The notes under the pieces were generated by a model that was not told the origin of the DNA, searched no databases, and saw only the letters and a list, made by a program, of their open reading frames with translations. From Prevotella sp. P3-122 (GTDB lineage: Bacteria > Bacteroidota > Bacteroidia > Bacteroidales > Bacteroidaceae), in assembly GCF_002251365.1 (NCBI RefSeq), contig NZ_NPJH01000013.1, forward strand, positions 124,001 to 188,000: 64,000 nucleotides of DNA. Reading direction: 5' to 3'. The position numbers were made by a program, and so were the translations under genes. Shown in pieces: positions 37,651-46,439 of this stretch. Position 1 is the stretch's first letter, and each line of letters starts with the position of its first letter.

Positions 37651-39164
37651 CACTCAGGAAGAATATAACAACCATACTTTTCGCCGCCCTTGCGGCATGC
37701 ATGCTGACAGCATGTTTCAGTGACGACACAACAAATGGCGACCGCCCCTTGTGCGAGATTACCATCGACGAGGCCTCGGTAAAGACCGTCTACAACATCT
37801 ACAAGAACGAGACTCTGACCATCACACCCGTCTGCTCGCAAACCAACGGCAACCTGCCACTCACCTATACCTGGGAGGTTGGACAGGAGGTATACAGCCA
37901 TGAGCCACAACTCACCTTTGTAGGCAAGGAACTTGGCAGCTGGCAATGCAGGCTCATAGTTGAGAACGAGGATGGCAAGACTTTCTTCCCGTTCAAGCTC
38001 AATGTCAACTCCCCATACGAGGAGGGTATCACCATACTGAGCTGCGACCCACAGGGCAAGCCCATGCTCTCGTTCATGCAGGAGCCTGAGGACGGACAGA
38101 AAGCCGAGTTCTATGATTACGACTGCTTTGCGATCAACAATCCCGACGAGCACATGGCTTCCTATCCTGCCGACATTGTCCAGAGCGGCGGAAGCCTTAT
38201 CATAGCCTGCCAGGGAGCAGGCACGGCAAGTGATGTGCCCACCATATACTACCTCAACGAGAAGACCATGGTAACGGAGAATATCGTAACTGTGAAAGAG
38301 TTCCCAGACTTCAAGCCTACCATTCTGGGCATTCCGTCTATGGACGCTTCGGGAGTAGCCTACCCCATTCTCTGTGAGAACGGCAACACATACGAGTTCT
38401 CTACAACAGAAGGTGCTATCGTAAAACCTACGAAGCTGAAATACACCTATGCGCAGAACATGATTGTGCGTGACAACGGCACGGGCAATAACTACGAGCT
38501 GCTGTTGTGGGACAACGAGATTGGCGGCCTGCTACAGATATACAATGGCTATGGGCCATATTATTGCAGCAAGACCTACCATCTGACACGCGAGAAATGC
38601 AATGGTACGGAAAACTATTTCGATGGCCGCACATTATGTAAGATGGTACTCGTGAGGATGACTGACGAGCAGGCCAAGACCAATGATCCTCAGGCACTCG
38701 TAATAGCAAAGACGGCAACAGGACTGGTACAGAAGGTTGTTGTGAACACCTCTTTCTGGAAGTACAACTTCGACACTGCCGAGACAGTGCTTGCCGACAA
38801 CGGAGGAGTGAAGATGGCCAACATCAATACATGCCCTGTATCTGAGACTACTCCCGCCATCGCCAACATGACCTACTATTCCATGCTCTATGCTGACGGC
38901 AACAAGGTGATGAGATGGAACTACACCACTTCGCAGCTGATGAACAAGGCCGACGTACTGCAGACCGTAGGCAGCGACAATGCCATCATTACAGGATTTG
39001 AGATAAGCCCCGACCACGAGCGTACTTACGTAGCATTCTACGAACCTTCACAGCAGGGCAAGAACGGTAGCCTATGGATCATCGATACGGACAAAGGCAC
39101 CATACTCGAGAAGCATGACAACATAGCCTACCGGCCTGTGAGGATGATATACAAGAAGAAATAG
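37647..39164 (+). CDS. PKD-like family lipoprotein of the SusCD locus
   Basis: Lipoprotein of 505 aa with the signal LFAALAACMLTAC. A PKD/Ig-like domain (LPLTYTWEVGQEVYSHEPQL) lies at residues about 55-115. A long C-terminal beta-propeller-like region follows (EFPDFKPTILGIPSMDASG, ITGFEISPDHERTYVAFYEP). Such proteins accompany DUF4843 and SusCD in Bacteroidales and probably help capture ligand at the surface. It starts within the last codons of the DUF4843 gene. Confidence 0.82.
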   Translation: MTLRKNITTILFAALAACMLTACFSDDTTNGDRPLCEITIDEASVKTVYNIYKNETLTITPVCSQTNGNLPLTYTWEVGQEVYSHEPQLTFVGKELGSWQCRLIVENEDGKTFFPFKLNVNSPYEEGITILSCDPQGKPMLSFMQEPEDGQKAEFYDYDCFAINNPDEHMASYPADIVQSGGSLIIACQGAGTASDVPTIYYLNEKTMVTENIVTVKEFPDFKPTILGIPSMDASGVAYPILCENGNTYEFSTTEGAIVKPTKLKYTYAQNMIVRDNGTGNNYELLLWDNEIGGLLQIYNGYGPYYCSKTYHLTREKCNGTENYFDGRTLCKMVLVRMTDEQAKTNDPQALVIAKTATGLVQKVVVNTSFWKYNFDTAETVLADNGGVKMANINTCPVSETTPAIANMTYYSMLYADGNKVMRWNYTTSQLMNKADVLQTVGSDNAIITGFEISPDHERTYVAFYEPSQQGKNGSLWIIDTDKGTILEKHDNIAYRPVRMIYKKK

Positions 39165-39211
39165 AATTATCAGCAAGATATATCCGGCAACGACAAAATA
39201 AAAACACAGCT

Positions 39212-40966
39212 ATGTCAAAAACCATCATGTCTGCCATGCTTGTGTCACTGCTGTTCAGTGCCACAAGCATGGATATTAAAGCAAAGACTAAAACCATGCA
39301 GTTACGCATCATAGAGACCTCAGACGTTCACGGGAGTTTCTTTCCGTATGACTTCATCACCCGCAAGCCCAAGCAGGGCACCCTCGCACGAGTAAGCTCA
39401 TACATAAAGGCGCAGAGAAAGATGTACGGCGACAAGGTGATACTGCTTGAAAATGGCGACATCCTCCAAGGACAGCCCACCTGCTACTATTACAACTATA
39501 TTAATACGCAGGTACCCAACGTGGCATCGAAAATCATGAACTATATGAATTACGACGCCGCTACTATTGGCAATCATGACATAGAGACCGGGCATGCCGT
39601 ATATGACAAGTGGGCTTCGGAAGTGAACTGCCCCATGCTTGGTGCCAACATCATTGAGACAGCTACAGGCAAGCCCTATTTCCTTCCCTACACCATCATC
39701 AACCGTGAGGGAGCAAAGATTGCAATAGTCGGACTAATTTCCCCGGCTATTCCCAACTGGCTCACGGAAAATCTATGGAGCGGCATGCGTTTTGACGAGA
39801 TGGTATCATCCGCCCGCCAAACAATATCTACCCTGAAGGAAGAAGAACATCCCGACATAATCATCGGACTGTTCCATAGCGGAAAGGAGGGCGGAATAAC
39901 CACCGACACTTACACGGAAAATGCATCCTTGGAGGTTGCTGTCAAGGTTGCAGGCTTCGATGCGGTATTTTTCGGCCACGACCACACTACGTTCGCAGAA
40001 ACAATAACCAATGACGAGGGAAGAGAAGTACTATGCCTCGACCCTGCCAACAATGCCCGATATGTGGCCCAAGCTGTCATTAACATGGAAAAGCACAAGG
40101 GCAAGTGGACGGTAACCGAAAAGCATGGAGAGCTGGTGGATGTAACCAACCAGCCGATAGACGAGGATTTCATTGCACATTTCAGCTCCGACATAGAAGA
40201 GGTAAACAGGTTCGTTGGACGAAAGATTGGAGAGTTTGGCAATACGATAACATCGCAGGAATGCTTCTTCGGCAGCAGTGCCTTCACCGACCTGATTCTC
40301 AACCTGCAGTTGCAGATAACGGGAGCCGATATTTCCTTCAACGCTCCATTGTCATCAAATGCCACCATAGCCGAAGGTCCCGTATACGTCTCCGACATGT
40401 TCAACCTCTATAAATACGAGAACCAGCTATACGTAATGCGCCTCAAGGGTAGCGAGATAAGAAAGCATCTGGAGATGAGCTACGACCAATGGGTGAACAC
40501 AATGCGCAGTGCCGACGACCACCTGCTGCTCATTGAGCGCAAGAAGAGAAACAATATCGAGAAGTGGGACTTCCGCAACATGACCTTCAACTTCGACAGC
40601 GCGGCAGGCATCGACTATGAGGTAGACGTCACCAAGCCCGACGGGGAGAAGGTACGAATACTTCGCATGTCTGACGGCAGGCCGTTCAGCGAGGACGAAT
40701 ATTACAAGGTGGCCGTGAACAGCTATCGTGGCAATGGCGGTGGCGAATTGCTGACCCGTGGTGCCGGTATTCCGCACGACAGTCTGGAGAGCCGCATCAT
40801 ATACCGTAGCGAGAAAGACCAACGCTATTACCTGATGAAGGAGATAGAAAAGCTCGGAACCATTACGCCAAAAGCCAACAACAACTGGCGTTTCGTGCCC
40901 GACAGCCTCGTTGCTCCAGCCGCCAAGCGCGACTACGACCTGTTGTTCGGGAAAAAGGATAAATAA
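39212..40966 (+). CDS. Periplasmic 5'-nucleotidase / 2',3'-cyclic phosphodiesterase-like enzyme (UshA family)
   Basis: Exported metallophosphoesterase of 584 aa. The N-terminal signal (MSKTIMSAMLVSLLFSATSM) precedes the dinuclear metal motifs ETSDVHGSF, ENGDILQGQP, IGNHDIE and FFGHDHTTF in order. The C-terminal 5'-nucleotidase domain has FNAPLSSNATIAEG and VNSYRGNGGGELLTRG, the substrate-binding region. The family releases nucleosides and phosphate from nucleotides or opens cyclic nucleotides. It follows the SusCD lipoproteins by 47 bp and precedes nudC, so the run may scavenge nucleotide-like compounds. Confidence 0.9.
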   Translation: MSKTIMSAMLVSLLFSATSMDIKAKTKTMQLRIIETSDVHGSFFPYDFITRKPKQGTLARVSSYIKAQRKMYGDKVILLENGDILQGQPTCYYYNYINTQVPNVASKIMNYMNYDAATIGNHDIETGHAVYDKWASEVNCPMLGANIIETATGKPYFLPYTIINREGAKIAIVGLISPAIPNWLTENLWSGMRFDEMVSSARQTISTLKEEEHPDIIIGLFHSGKEGGITTDTYTENASLEVAVKVAGFDAVFFGHDHTTFAETITNDEGREVLCLDPANNARYVAQAVINMEKHKGKWTVTEKHGELVDVTNQPIDEDFIAHFSSDIEEVNRFVGRKIGEFGNTITSQECFFGSSAFTDLILNLQLQITGADISFNAPLSSNATIAEGPVYVSDMFNLYKYENQLYVMRLKGSEIRKHLEMSYDQWVNTMRSADDHLLLIERKKRNNIEKWDFRNMTFNFDSAAGIDYEVDVTKPDGEKVRILRMSDGRPFSEDEYYKVAVNSYRGNGGGELLTRGAGIPHDSLESRIIYRSEKDQRYYLMKEIEKLGTITPKANNNWRFVPDSLVAPAAKRDYDLLFGKKDK

Positions 40967-40993
40967 AAATCACAACAATCAGACCTCATCACC

Positions 40994-41764
40994 ATGGCAT
41001 ACTATTTCATCTTCTGCAAAAGCGACATCCTGCTGCAGCGCAATGATGACGGGACATATACCATACCACTTTCCGACACTCCTCCCTTAGGTGTCAAGCC
41101 CTGGACGCACATCATGAAAGTGGGCAATATGGATGATGGTATAGGTTCTGAAGCCTACTACATAGACAATCCTGTTACCGATGATCCGCGCTACGAGATG
41201 TGCGGTCTGCGCCAGTCGTTCTACAAATTGCCGCATGAGTTGTATCTTATGGCCGGCAAATGCCACGAACTTCTCTACTGGGACTCAACGACAAAATTCT
41301 GTGGTGTATGCGGTGCCCCAATGAAGATGCATACCAACATATCAAAGCGTTGCACGGAGTGTGGCAAGGAGGTATGGCCACAGCTTGCCACAGCCATCAT
41401 CGTACTCATACACCGGGGCGATGAGGTGTTGTTGGTACATGCCCGCAACTTCCGAGGCAACTTCTTTGGTCTCGTGGCAGGATTTGTGGAGACTGGTGAG
41501 ACATTGGAGGAGGCCGTCCACCGTGAGGTTATGGAGGAGACTGGACTCACTGTTACCAACCTGCGCTATTTCGGCTCACAGCCATGGCCCTTCCCCTGCG
41601 GCCTTATGGTTGGTTTTAATGCCGACTACGTAAGTGGAGACATTCATCTGCAACGTAGCGAGCTGGCATGCGGCGGATGGTTCAGACGCGACAATCTGCC
41701 CCAGATACCCGAAAAGCTGAGCATAGCACGCAAAATTCTTGACGACTGGCTGGAAAACCCATAG
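40994..41764 (+). CDS. nudC: NADH pyrophosphatase (NudC-type Nudix hydrolase)
   Basis: Nudix hydrolase of 256 aa that cleaves NAD(H) and can remove NAD caps from RNA. The zinc ribbon CGVCGAPMKMHTNISKRCTECG (shown in parts: CGVCG and RCTECG) lies near residues 97-118. The Nudix box GFVETGETLEEAVHREVMEETG (in parts GFVETGE and REVMEETGL) follows. The NudC marker SQPWPFP lies after it. No signal peptide, so cytoplasmic. It is 27 bp after the 5'-nucleotidase gene and probably in the same transcript. Confidence 0.92.
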   Translation: MAYYFIFCKSDILLQRNDDGTYTIPLSDTPPLGVKPWTHIMKVGNMDDGIGSEAYYIDNPVTDDPRYEMCGLRQSFYKLPHELYLMAGKCHELLYWDSTTKFCGVCGAPMKMHTNISKRCTECGKEVWPQLATAIIVLIHRGDEVLLVHARNFRGNFFGLVAGFVETGETLEEAVHREVMEETGLTVTNLRYFGSQPWPFPCGLMVGFNADYVSGDIHLQRSELACGGWFRRDNLPQIPEKLSIARKILDDWLENP

Positions 41765-41813
41765 CTTTAACATAGTTTCACCCCTTTATTCTTTATCTTT
41801 GGAATTATTCTGT

Positions 41814-41821
41814 TAACTTTG
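41814..41821 (+). promoter_or_regulatory. Possible -7 element upstream of the PCMD lipoprotein gene
   Basis: TAACTTTG fits TAnnTTTG and sits 20 bp upstream of the ATG at 41842. The only nearby TTTG (41798) is too close, so the -33 element is unclear. Confidence 0.4.
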
Positions 41822-41841
41822 CATAATAAAAATTCTAATCA

Positions 41842-43008
41842 ATGATAAAGAAACATTATGATATGAGACACCATCAGCTTATCGTATCAGCCATTTTCGC
41901 TTTAGCATTATCGTCATGCTTCAAGGACGAGGCTCCCAATGCCGAATGCGACATCATAGAAGCCTGTCTGCATGTCGACAATCCCACAGACATATTCTAC
42001 AACCCCACCGACACTCTGGTGAGGGTGCTTTACACCGACGACAACATCAGTTTCAGTGTCAGGCGCAAGGCTGATCTCACGTCATTGGCTCCTACATTCC
42101 GTATCACCGATGGTGCTACCATCAGTCCTGCCAGCGGTTCCGTGCATGACTTCAGCAAAGGTCCCGTCATCTACACCGTAACATCTGAGGACAAGGAGTG
42201 GAGCCGAAGTTACAAGGTATCATTCATCCCCGTAATACGTACCAGCAAGGACACTCTGTCATTCAATTTCGAGGACTATCACCTTGACAGCAAGGGCAAG
42301 TATTATATATGGTGCGAGAAGCACGAGGATGGCAACATGTACGACGACTGGGCAACAGGCAATGCCGGCTATGGACTCACAAACGGAAGCGCAGGCCCAG
42401 AGGCATACCCGTCAACCGTTCTTGATGAGGGATATGAGGGGAAAGGAGTAAAGCTCGTCACATGCAGCACAGGACCATTTGGCCAAATGGTAAAGCTTCC
42501 GCTGGCTGCGGGGAACCTGTTCCTCGGCACCTTCGACATGAGCATAGCACTAAAGACTCCACGATTGGCAACGGGCTTCGGACTGCCTTTCGACAAGAAG
42601 CCGAAGACCTTCACCGGTTATTACAAATACACACCGGGTGAGAAGTTCCAGAACAAGGACGAGTCAATCGTTGAGGGAAAGGTTGACGAGGCGTCGGTAT
42701 ATGCCATACTCTACCGAAACCACGACGAGGACGGCAACCCCGTAGTCCTCAATGGTGACAATGTGCAGACAAGCCCACTCATCGTTGCCAAGGCCATAGC
42801 AGCCAATATCGTTCCCACAGACAAGTGGACACAGTTCACAGTAGACTTCAGCTACCTTGAGGATTTCGACCTCGACTTGCTTGAGAACCGCGGCTACAAC
42901 CTTGCCGTAGTATTCTCGTCAAGCGCCGATGGAGCATTCTTCCAGGGAGCCATAGGCAGTACTCTGTGCATAGACAACGTTAAGATAATCTGCGAGACTG
43001 TCGAATAA
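41842..43008 (+). CDS. PCMD-type surface lipoprotein
   Basis: Lipoprotein of 388 aa (381 from the alternative ATG at 41863). The signal MRHHQLIVSAIFALALSSC has a lipobox Cys. A short Ig-like domain with the ATISPASGSVHDFS motif precedes a C-terminal jelly-roll-like domain. That domain contains DDWATGNAGYGLTNG, PSTVLDEGYEGKGVKLVT and a terminal IDNVKIIC, the pattern of the putative carbohydrate metabolism domain (PCMD, PF13201). Such proteins are thought to bind or process glycans at the surface. It begins a second run with the barrel and the calycin/PCMD protein downstream. Confidence 0.75.
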   Translation: MIKKHYDMRHHQLIVSAIFALALSSCFKDEAPNAECDIIEACLHVDNPTDIFYNPTDTLVRVLYTDDNISFSVRRKADLTSLAPTFRITDGATISPASGSVHDFSKGPVIYTVTSEDKEWSRSYKVSFIPVIRTSKDTLSFNFEDYHLDSKGKYYIWCEKHEDGNMYDDWATGNAGYGLTNGSAGPEAYPSTVLDEGYEGKGVKLVTCSTGPFGQMVKLPLAAGNLFLGTFDMSIALKTPRLATGFGLPFDKKPKTFTGYYKYTPGEKFQNKDESIVEGKVDEASVYAILYRNHDEDGNPVVLNGDNVQTSPLIVAKAIAANIVPTDKWTQFTVDFSYLEDFDLDLLENRGYNLAVVFSSSADGAFFQGAIGSTLCIDNVKIICETVE

Positions 43009-43038
43009 TATTCACCAACTCTACAATATCCAATAATA

Positions 43039-43785
43039 ATGAAGAAACTGTTCACCACCATACTGCTTATACTGGCAACGACCTATGCCAACGCCATCAG
43101 CCTTCCAGACAGCCTTAACTATACGGCACGCATAGGCTACAACATTGGCGGAACGGCACCTATAGGGATGCCCAACACCATCAGGAAGCTCAACAAGTAT
43201 ACCTTCAAGACCAACATCTCGTTTGGACTCGATGTGCAGAAAGACCTGTGGGGTAAATGGGGACTGCTGACAGGCCTCCATATCGAGAACAAGGCCATGG
43301 ACATAGATGCCACCGTGAAGAACTACCACATGGAGATGGTGAAGGGAGGCGAGAGCCTTGAGGGTATGTACACAGGACGGCTCGTCACCAAGTGCGAGGA
43401 GTGGATGCTTACCCTCCCAGTCATGGCTACCCTACGCACAGGCAACGTGCTTCTGAAGGCAGGACCATACATCTCCTACCTTGGCACAGGCACTTTCGAA
43501 GGCTATGTCTATGACGGTTATCTCAGAGAAGGAAACCCTACGGGAGCAAAGATAGAGATGGGCAACACCGATGGCTCACGAGGCACCTACGACTTCAGCG
43601 ACCACATGCGCCACTGGCAATTCGGCATTGACATAGGAGCCGACTGGCAGCTTACCAAGCGCTGGGGAGTATACGGCGATATCACATGGGGACTTACCGG
43701 AGTACACGAAAGCTCATTCAAGACCATCGAGCAAACCCTATACCCCATATTCGGAACTGTCGGAATAACGTATAAACTCAAATAG
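43039..43785 (+). CDS. Outer-membrane beta-barrel protein (PorT-like fold)
   Basis: Protein of 248 aa with a signal peptide (MKKLFTTILLILATTYANA). Amphipathic beta strands follow (LNYTARIGYNIGGTAPIGMP, WGLLTGLHIENKAMDI, VLLKAGPYISYLGTG), ending GTVGITYKL. The layout fits the PorT/OMP_b-brl_2 group of Bacteroidetes barrels. It lies 30 bp after the PCMD lipoprotein and 51 bp before the next gene, so the three are probably cotranscribed. Confidence 0.78.
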   Translation: MKKLFTTILLILATTYANAISLPDSLNYTARIGYNIGGTAPIGMPNTIRKLNKYTFKTNISFGLDVQKDLWGKWGLLTGLHIENKAMDIDATVKNYHMEMVKGGESLEGMYTGRLVTKCEEWMLTLPVMATLRTGNVLLKAGPYISYLGTGTFEGYVYDGYLREGNPTGAKIEMGNTDGSRGTYDFSDHMRHWQFGIDIGADWQLTKRWGVYGDITWGLTGVHESSFKTIEQTLYPIFGTVGITYKLK

Positions 43786-43836
43786 AGGAAAACTATACAA
43801 CCAAAAATAACCATTCATAAAGAAAGGATTAACAGC

Positions 43837-45393
43837 ATGAAAAAGATTTTTACTCTTTTATCTATGGCCATAGCATTCAGCACCTCTATGGCTCAGACTA
43901 CAACAGAACAGGAGTGCGCTCTCGCAGTACTCCTAAACGGCAACCCTGCTGACCCACAGCAGAAGGTTGTAACAACAATTGAGGACAACGGCAAGTATAC
44001 CCTACAGCTCAAGGACTTCATACTCTACTCGCAAGGTTACCCAATGCCTGTAGGAACTATAACTGTAGAGGGCGTTGACGCCGAGACCGCTGATGGTATT
44101 ACTACACTGAAGACAACTCAGGACATAACAATTGCGAGTGGCAGCGATGAGTCACAAATGTGGATGGGCCCAACACTGGGTCCTGTGCCAATAACACTCT
44201 ACGGAACCATCACTAATGGTGTTCTCAAGGCATCTCTTGACATTCCGTTTGGAGCACTACAGATAAATGTCTTCATCAACAGTGCGGCAACCCAGGTGGG
44301 CAACTCCGGTTTCGAGGACTGGCACACAGCCACATACAACAAGAATAGCAGCGACGAGCCTAACAGGTGGCACTCTTTCATGAGCAGCGGCGGTTCCCTT
44401 GCCTCTGCTGTTGCCGGCAATACCCATACCTACATCTCTGATGACGTACGTCCAGGAACAGAAGGTACGAAATCAGTCAAGTTGCAGTCATGTTCTGTTT
44501 TAGGCTTTGTTTCCGCCAATGGCACTTTGACTACGGGAAGGCTTAACGCTGGGAACATGGATGCTTCAAACACAGCCAACCACTCTTTTATCGACATGTC
44601 CAAAACTGACGTTGACGGCAATGGCGACCCATTCTACTCAATTATAGAAGGTCGCCCGGACTCTCTCGTGGTATGGCTCAAATTCCATCCCGGTGCTAAC
44701 AACAAAAACCCGCAGGCCCTTGTCAGCGCTGTCCTTACCGACGGAACCTTCTATCAGGATCCTGAAGATGCCAATACAACCTATAACAACGTTGCAGCCA
44801 AGGCATACAGCAATACCATTGAGAGCAATGGCGAAGTATGGCAGCGCATCAGTCTGCCATTTGACTACGAGACATATGATGCCAACAATGTTTCTCCACG
44901 CGCATTGCTTGTGACAATATCTACCTGCGCTACTCCCGGTGGCGGTAGCAAGTCCAGCTCAGACCCTGACGTCCTCTACATCGACGACTTCAGCCTCATC
45001 TACAATTCAACCATCAATGGCATTAGCGTATGTGGCAAGGAAATAGCAGACTTTGATCCAAATACAACAGCCTATGAGGTAGAGGTAGAGAAAACACCGG
45101 TGGTGTCTGACTTCGTATGCACTAAGGCCCGCGAGGAGCAGACCGTCAATGTCACTATTGAAGATAATGTTGCCAACATCCTCGTTATGAGCGAGGACCT
45201 CAAGTCGTTCACAACATATACAATAAACATTAAGGTAAAAGAAGATACTGGTGTAGATACCATCAATACCTCTGTAGACAAAGCGGTCACCAACACCTAC
45301 GGCATCAATGGACAACAGTTGCCACAAGGAGCAAAGGCTCCCGTAGTAATCCGCAAATATTCTGACGGAACCGTAAAGAAGAGCGTCAGATAG
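43837..45393 (+). CDS. Secreted calycin-like + PCMD protein
   Basis: Protein of 518 aa with a signal peptide (MKKIFTLLSMAIAFSTSMAQ). Residues about 22-145 resemble the Bacteroidales calycin-like domain (KVVTTIEDNGKYTLQLKDF, LYGTITNGVLKASLDIPFG). Residues about 150-390 resemble PCMD (VGNSGFEDWHTATYN, SDPDVLYIDDFSLIYNS). A small strand-rich tail carries the sorting-like end TNTYGINGQQL ... KKSVR. The product is probably displayed at the cell surface; ligand unknown. A terminator follows. Confidence 0.72.
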   Translation: MKKIFTLLSMAIAFSTSMAQTTTEQECALAVLLNGNPADPQQKVVTTIEDNGKYTLQLKDFILYSQGYPMPVGTITVEGVDAETADGITTLKTTQDITIASGSDESQMWMGPTLGPVPITLYGTITNGVLKASLDIPFGALQINVFINSAATQVGNSGFEDWHTATYNKNSSDEPNRWHSFMSSGGSLASAVAGNTHTYISDDVRPGTEGTKSVKLQSCSVLGFVSANGTLTTGRLNAGNMDASNTANHSFIDMSKTDVDGNGDPFYSIIEGRPDSLVVWLKFHPGANNKNPQALVSAVLTDGTFYQDPEDANTTYNNVAAKAYSNTIESNGEVWQRISLPFDYETYDANNVSPRALLVTISTCATPGGGSKSSSDPDVLYIDDFSLIYNSTINGISVCGKEIADFDPNTTAYEVEVEKTPVVSDFVCTKAREEQTVNVTIEDNVANILVMSEDLKSFTTYTINIKVKEDTGVDTINTSVDKAVTNTYGINGQQLPQGAKAPVVIRKYSDGTVKKSVR

Positions 45394-45423
45394 GCATCCT
45401 CACATAAACGGCATACCAAGCAT

Positions 45424-45450
45424 AGGAGGGTTCCGCAATGGTTCCCTCCT
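45424..45450 (+). terminator. Terminator after the calycin/PCMD gene
   Basis: AGGAGGG and CCCTCCT arms with an inner GG/CC pairing and a short loop are followed by ATTTTCATTT. Located 31 bp past the stop at 45393. Confidence 0.7.
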
Positions 45451-45476
45451 ATTTTCATTTCCCCATATCAATTATC

Positions 45477-46439
45477 ATGAGAAAAAAAATACTTTTGTCT
45501 GCAGTAACTGTCGTTGTCATCATCATCACCGCGATAGCTGGAGCAAGCGTCTACATGCTTGACTACTCTCTTGCCTCCGACCCCAACAGGCACGACGTTG
45601 ACAGCGCATACAAAGTCCTATACCATCAGATACCCGACATGAAGCCGTGGATAGACAGTCTCCGCAACAGGAAACTACTCAGGGACACATTCGTAACCAT
45701 GCCGTCAGGCGAGCGCCATCATGCCATCCTACTTCGTAACGATTCCGCGCATGGCAGGACAGCCGTCATCGTACACGGATATAAGGATTGCAGCATAAAG
45801 TTCCTCTATCTCGGTAGGATGTACCATCGTGATCTTGGCTTCAACATCCTTCTTCCCGACCTGCACGGCCATGGACTCAGCGAAGGCGACAACATACAGA
45901 TGGGATGGAAAGACCGTCTCGACATTAAGCGGTGGACAGAGATAGCAGCCGGGACTTTTGCCGACTCCACACATGGAACCTCTGTAGTAGTACATGGTGT
46001 TTCAATGGGAGCCGCAACCACCATGTGTCTGTCGGGAGAAGCATTGCCAGACTATGTGAGATGCTTCGTTGAGGATTGCGGATATACCAGTGTGTGGGAC
46101 GAGTTCTCGGGACAACTCTCCGAACAGTTCAGACTTCCCGAGTTTCCCCTATTGTACTCAACAAGTATTCTCTGCCGCCTTGTCAACGGCTGGAGCTTCG
46201 GCGAGGCCTCACCGTTGAGACAGGTTGCAAAGTGCAATCGTCCGATGCTGTTCATACATGGCGATGCCGACACCTTTGTACCATTCAGCATGATGCAACG
46301 CCTTTACGATGCGAAAAGAGGGGAAAAGGAAATGTGGATTGCCAAGGGTACGCACCATGCCGCATCGTATCTTGACTATCCACATGAATATACCGAAAAG
46401 GTGAGGGATTTTCTAAACGTCGCAACACTCCATGACTAA
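45477..46439 (+). CDS. Membrane-anchored alpha/beta hydrolase
   Basis: Hydrolase of 320 aa from the ATG at 45477, chosen because MRKKILLSAVTVVVIIITAI forms an N-terminal membrane anchor or signal. Fold motifs are AVIVHGYKDCSIKF, LLPDLHGHGLSEG, the nucleophile elbow VHGVSMGAAT, the acid-loop region FIHGDADTFVP and the catalytic His in GTHHAASYLDYP. It resembles the S9/BAAT-like serine hydrolases often found in Bacteroidales; substrate unknown. Its 3' end overlaps the convergent helicase gene by 27 bp. Confidence 0.85.
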   Translation: MRKKILLSAVTVVVIIITAIAGASVYMLDYSLASDPNRHDVDSAYKVLYHQIPDMKPWIDSLRNRKLLRDTFVTMPSGERHHAILLRNDSAHGRTAVIVHGYKDCSIKFLYLGRMYHRDLGFNILLPDLHGHGLSEGDNIQMGWKDRLDIKRWTEIAAGTFADSTHGTSVVVHGVSMGAATTMCLSGEALPDYVRCFVEDCGYTSVWDEFSGQLSEQFRLPEFPLLYSTSILCRLVNGWSFGEASPLRQVAKCNRPMLFIHGDADTFVPFSMMQRLYDAKRGEKEMWIAKGTHHAASYLDYPHEYTEKVRDFLNVATLHD

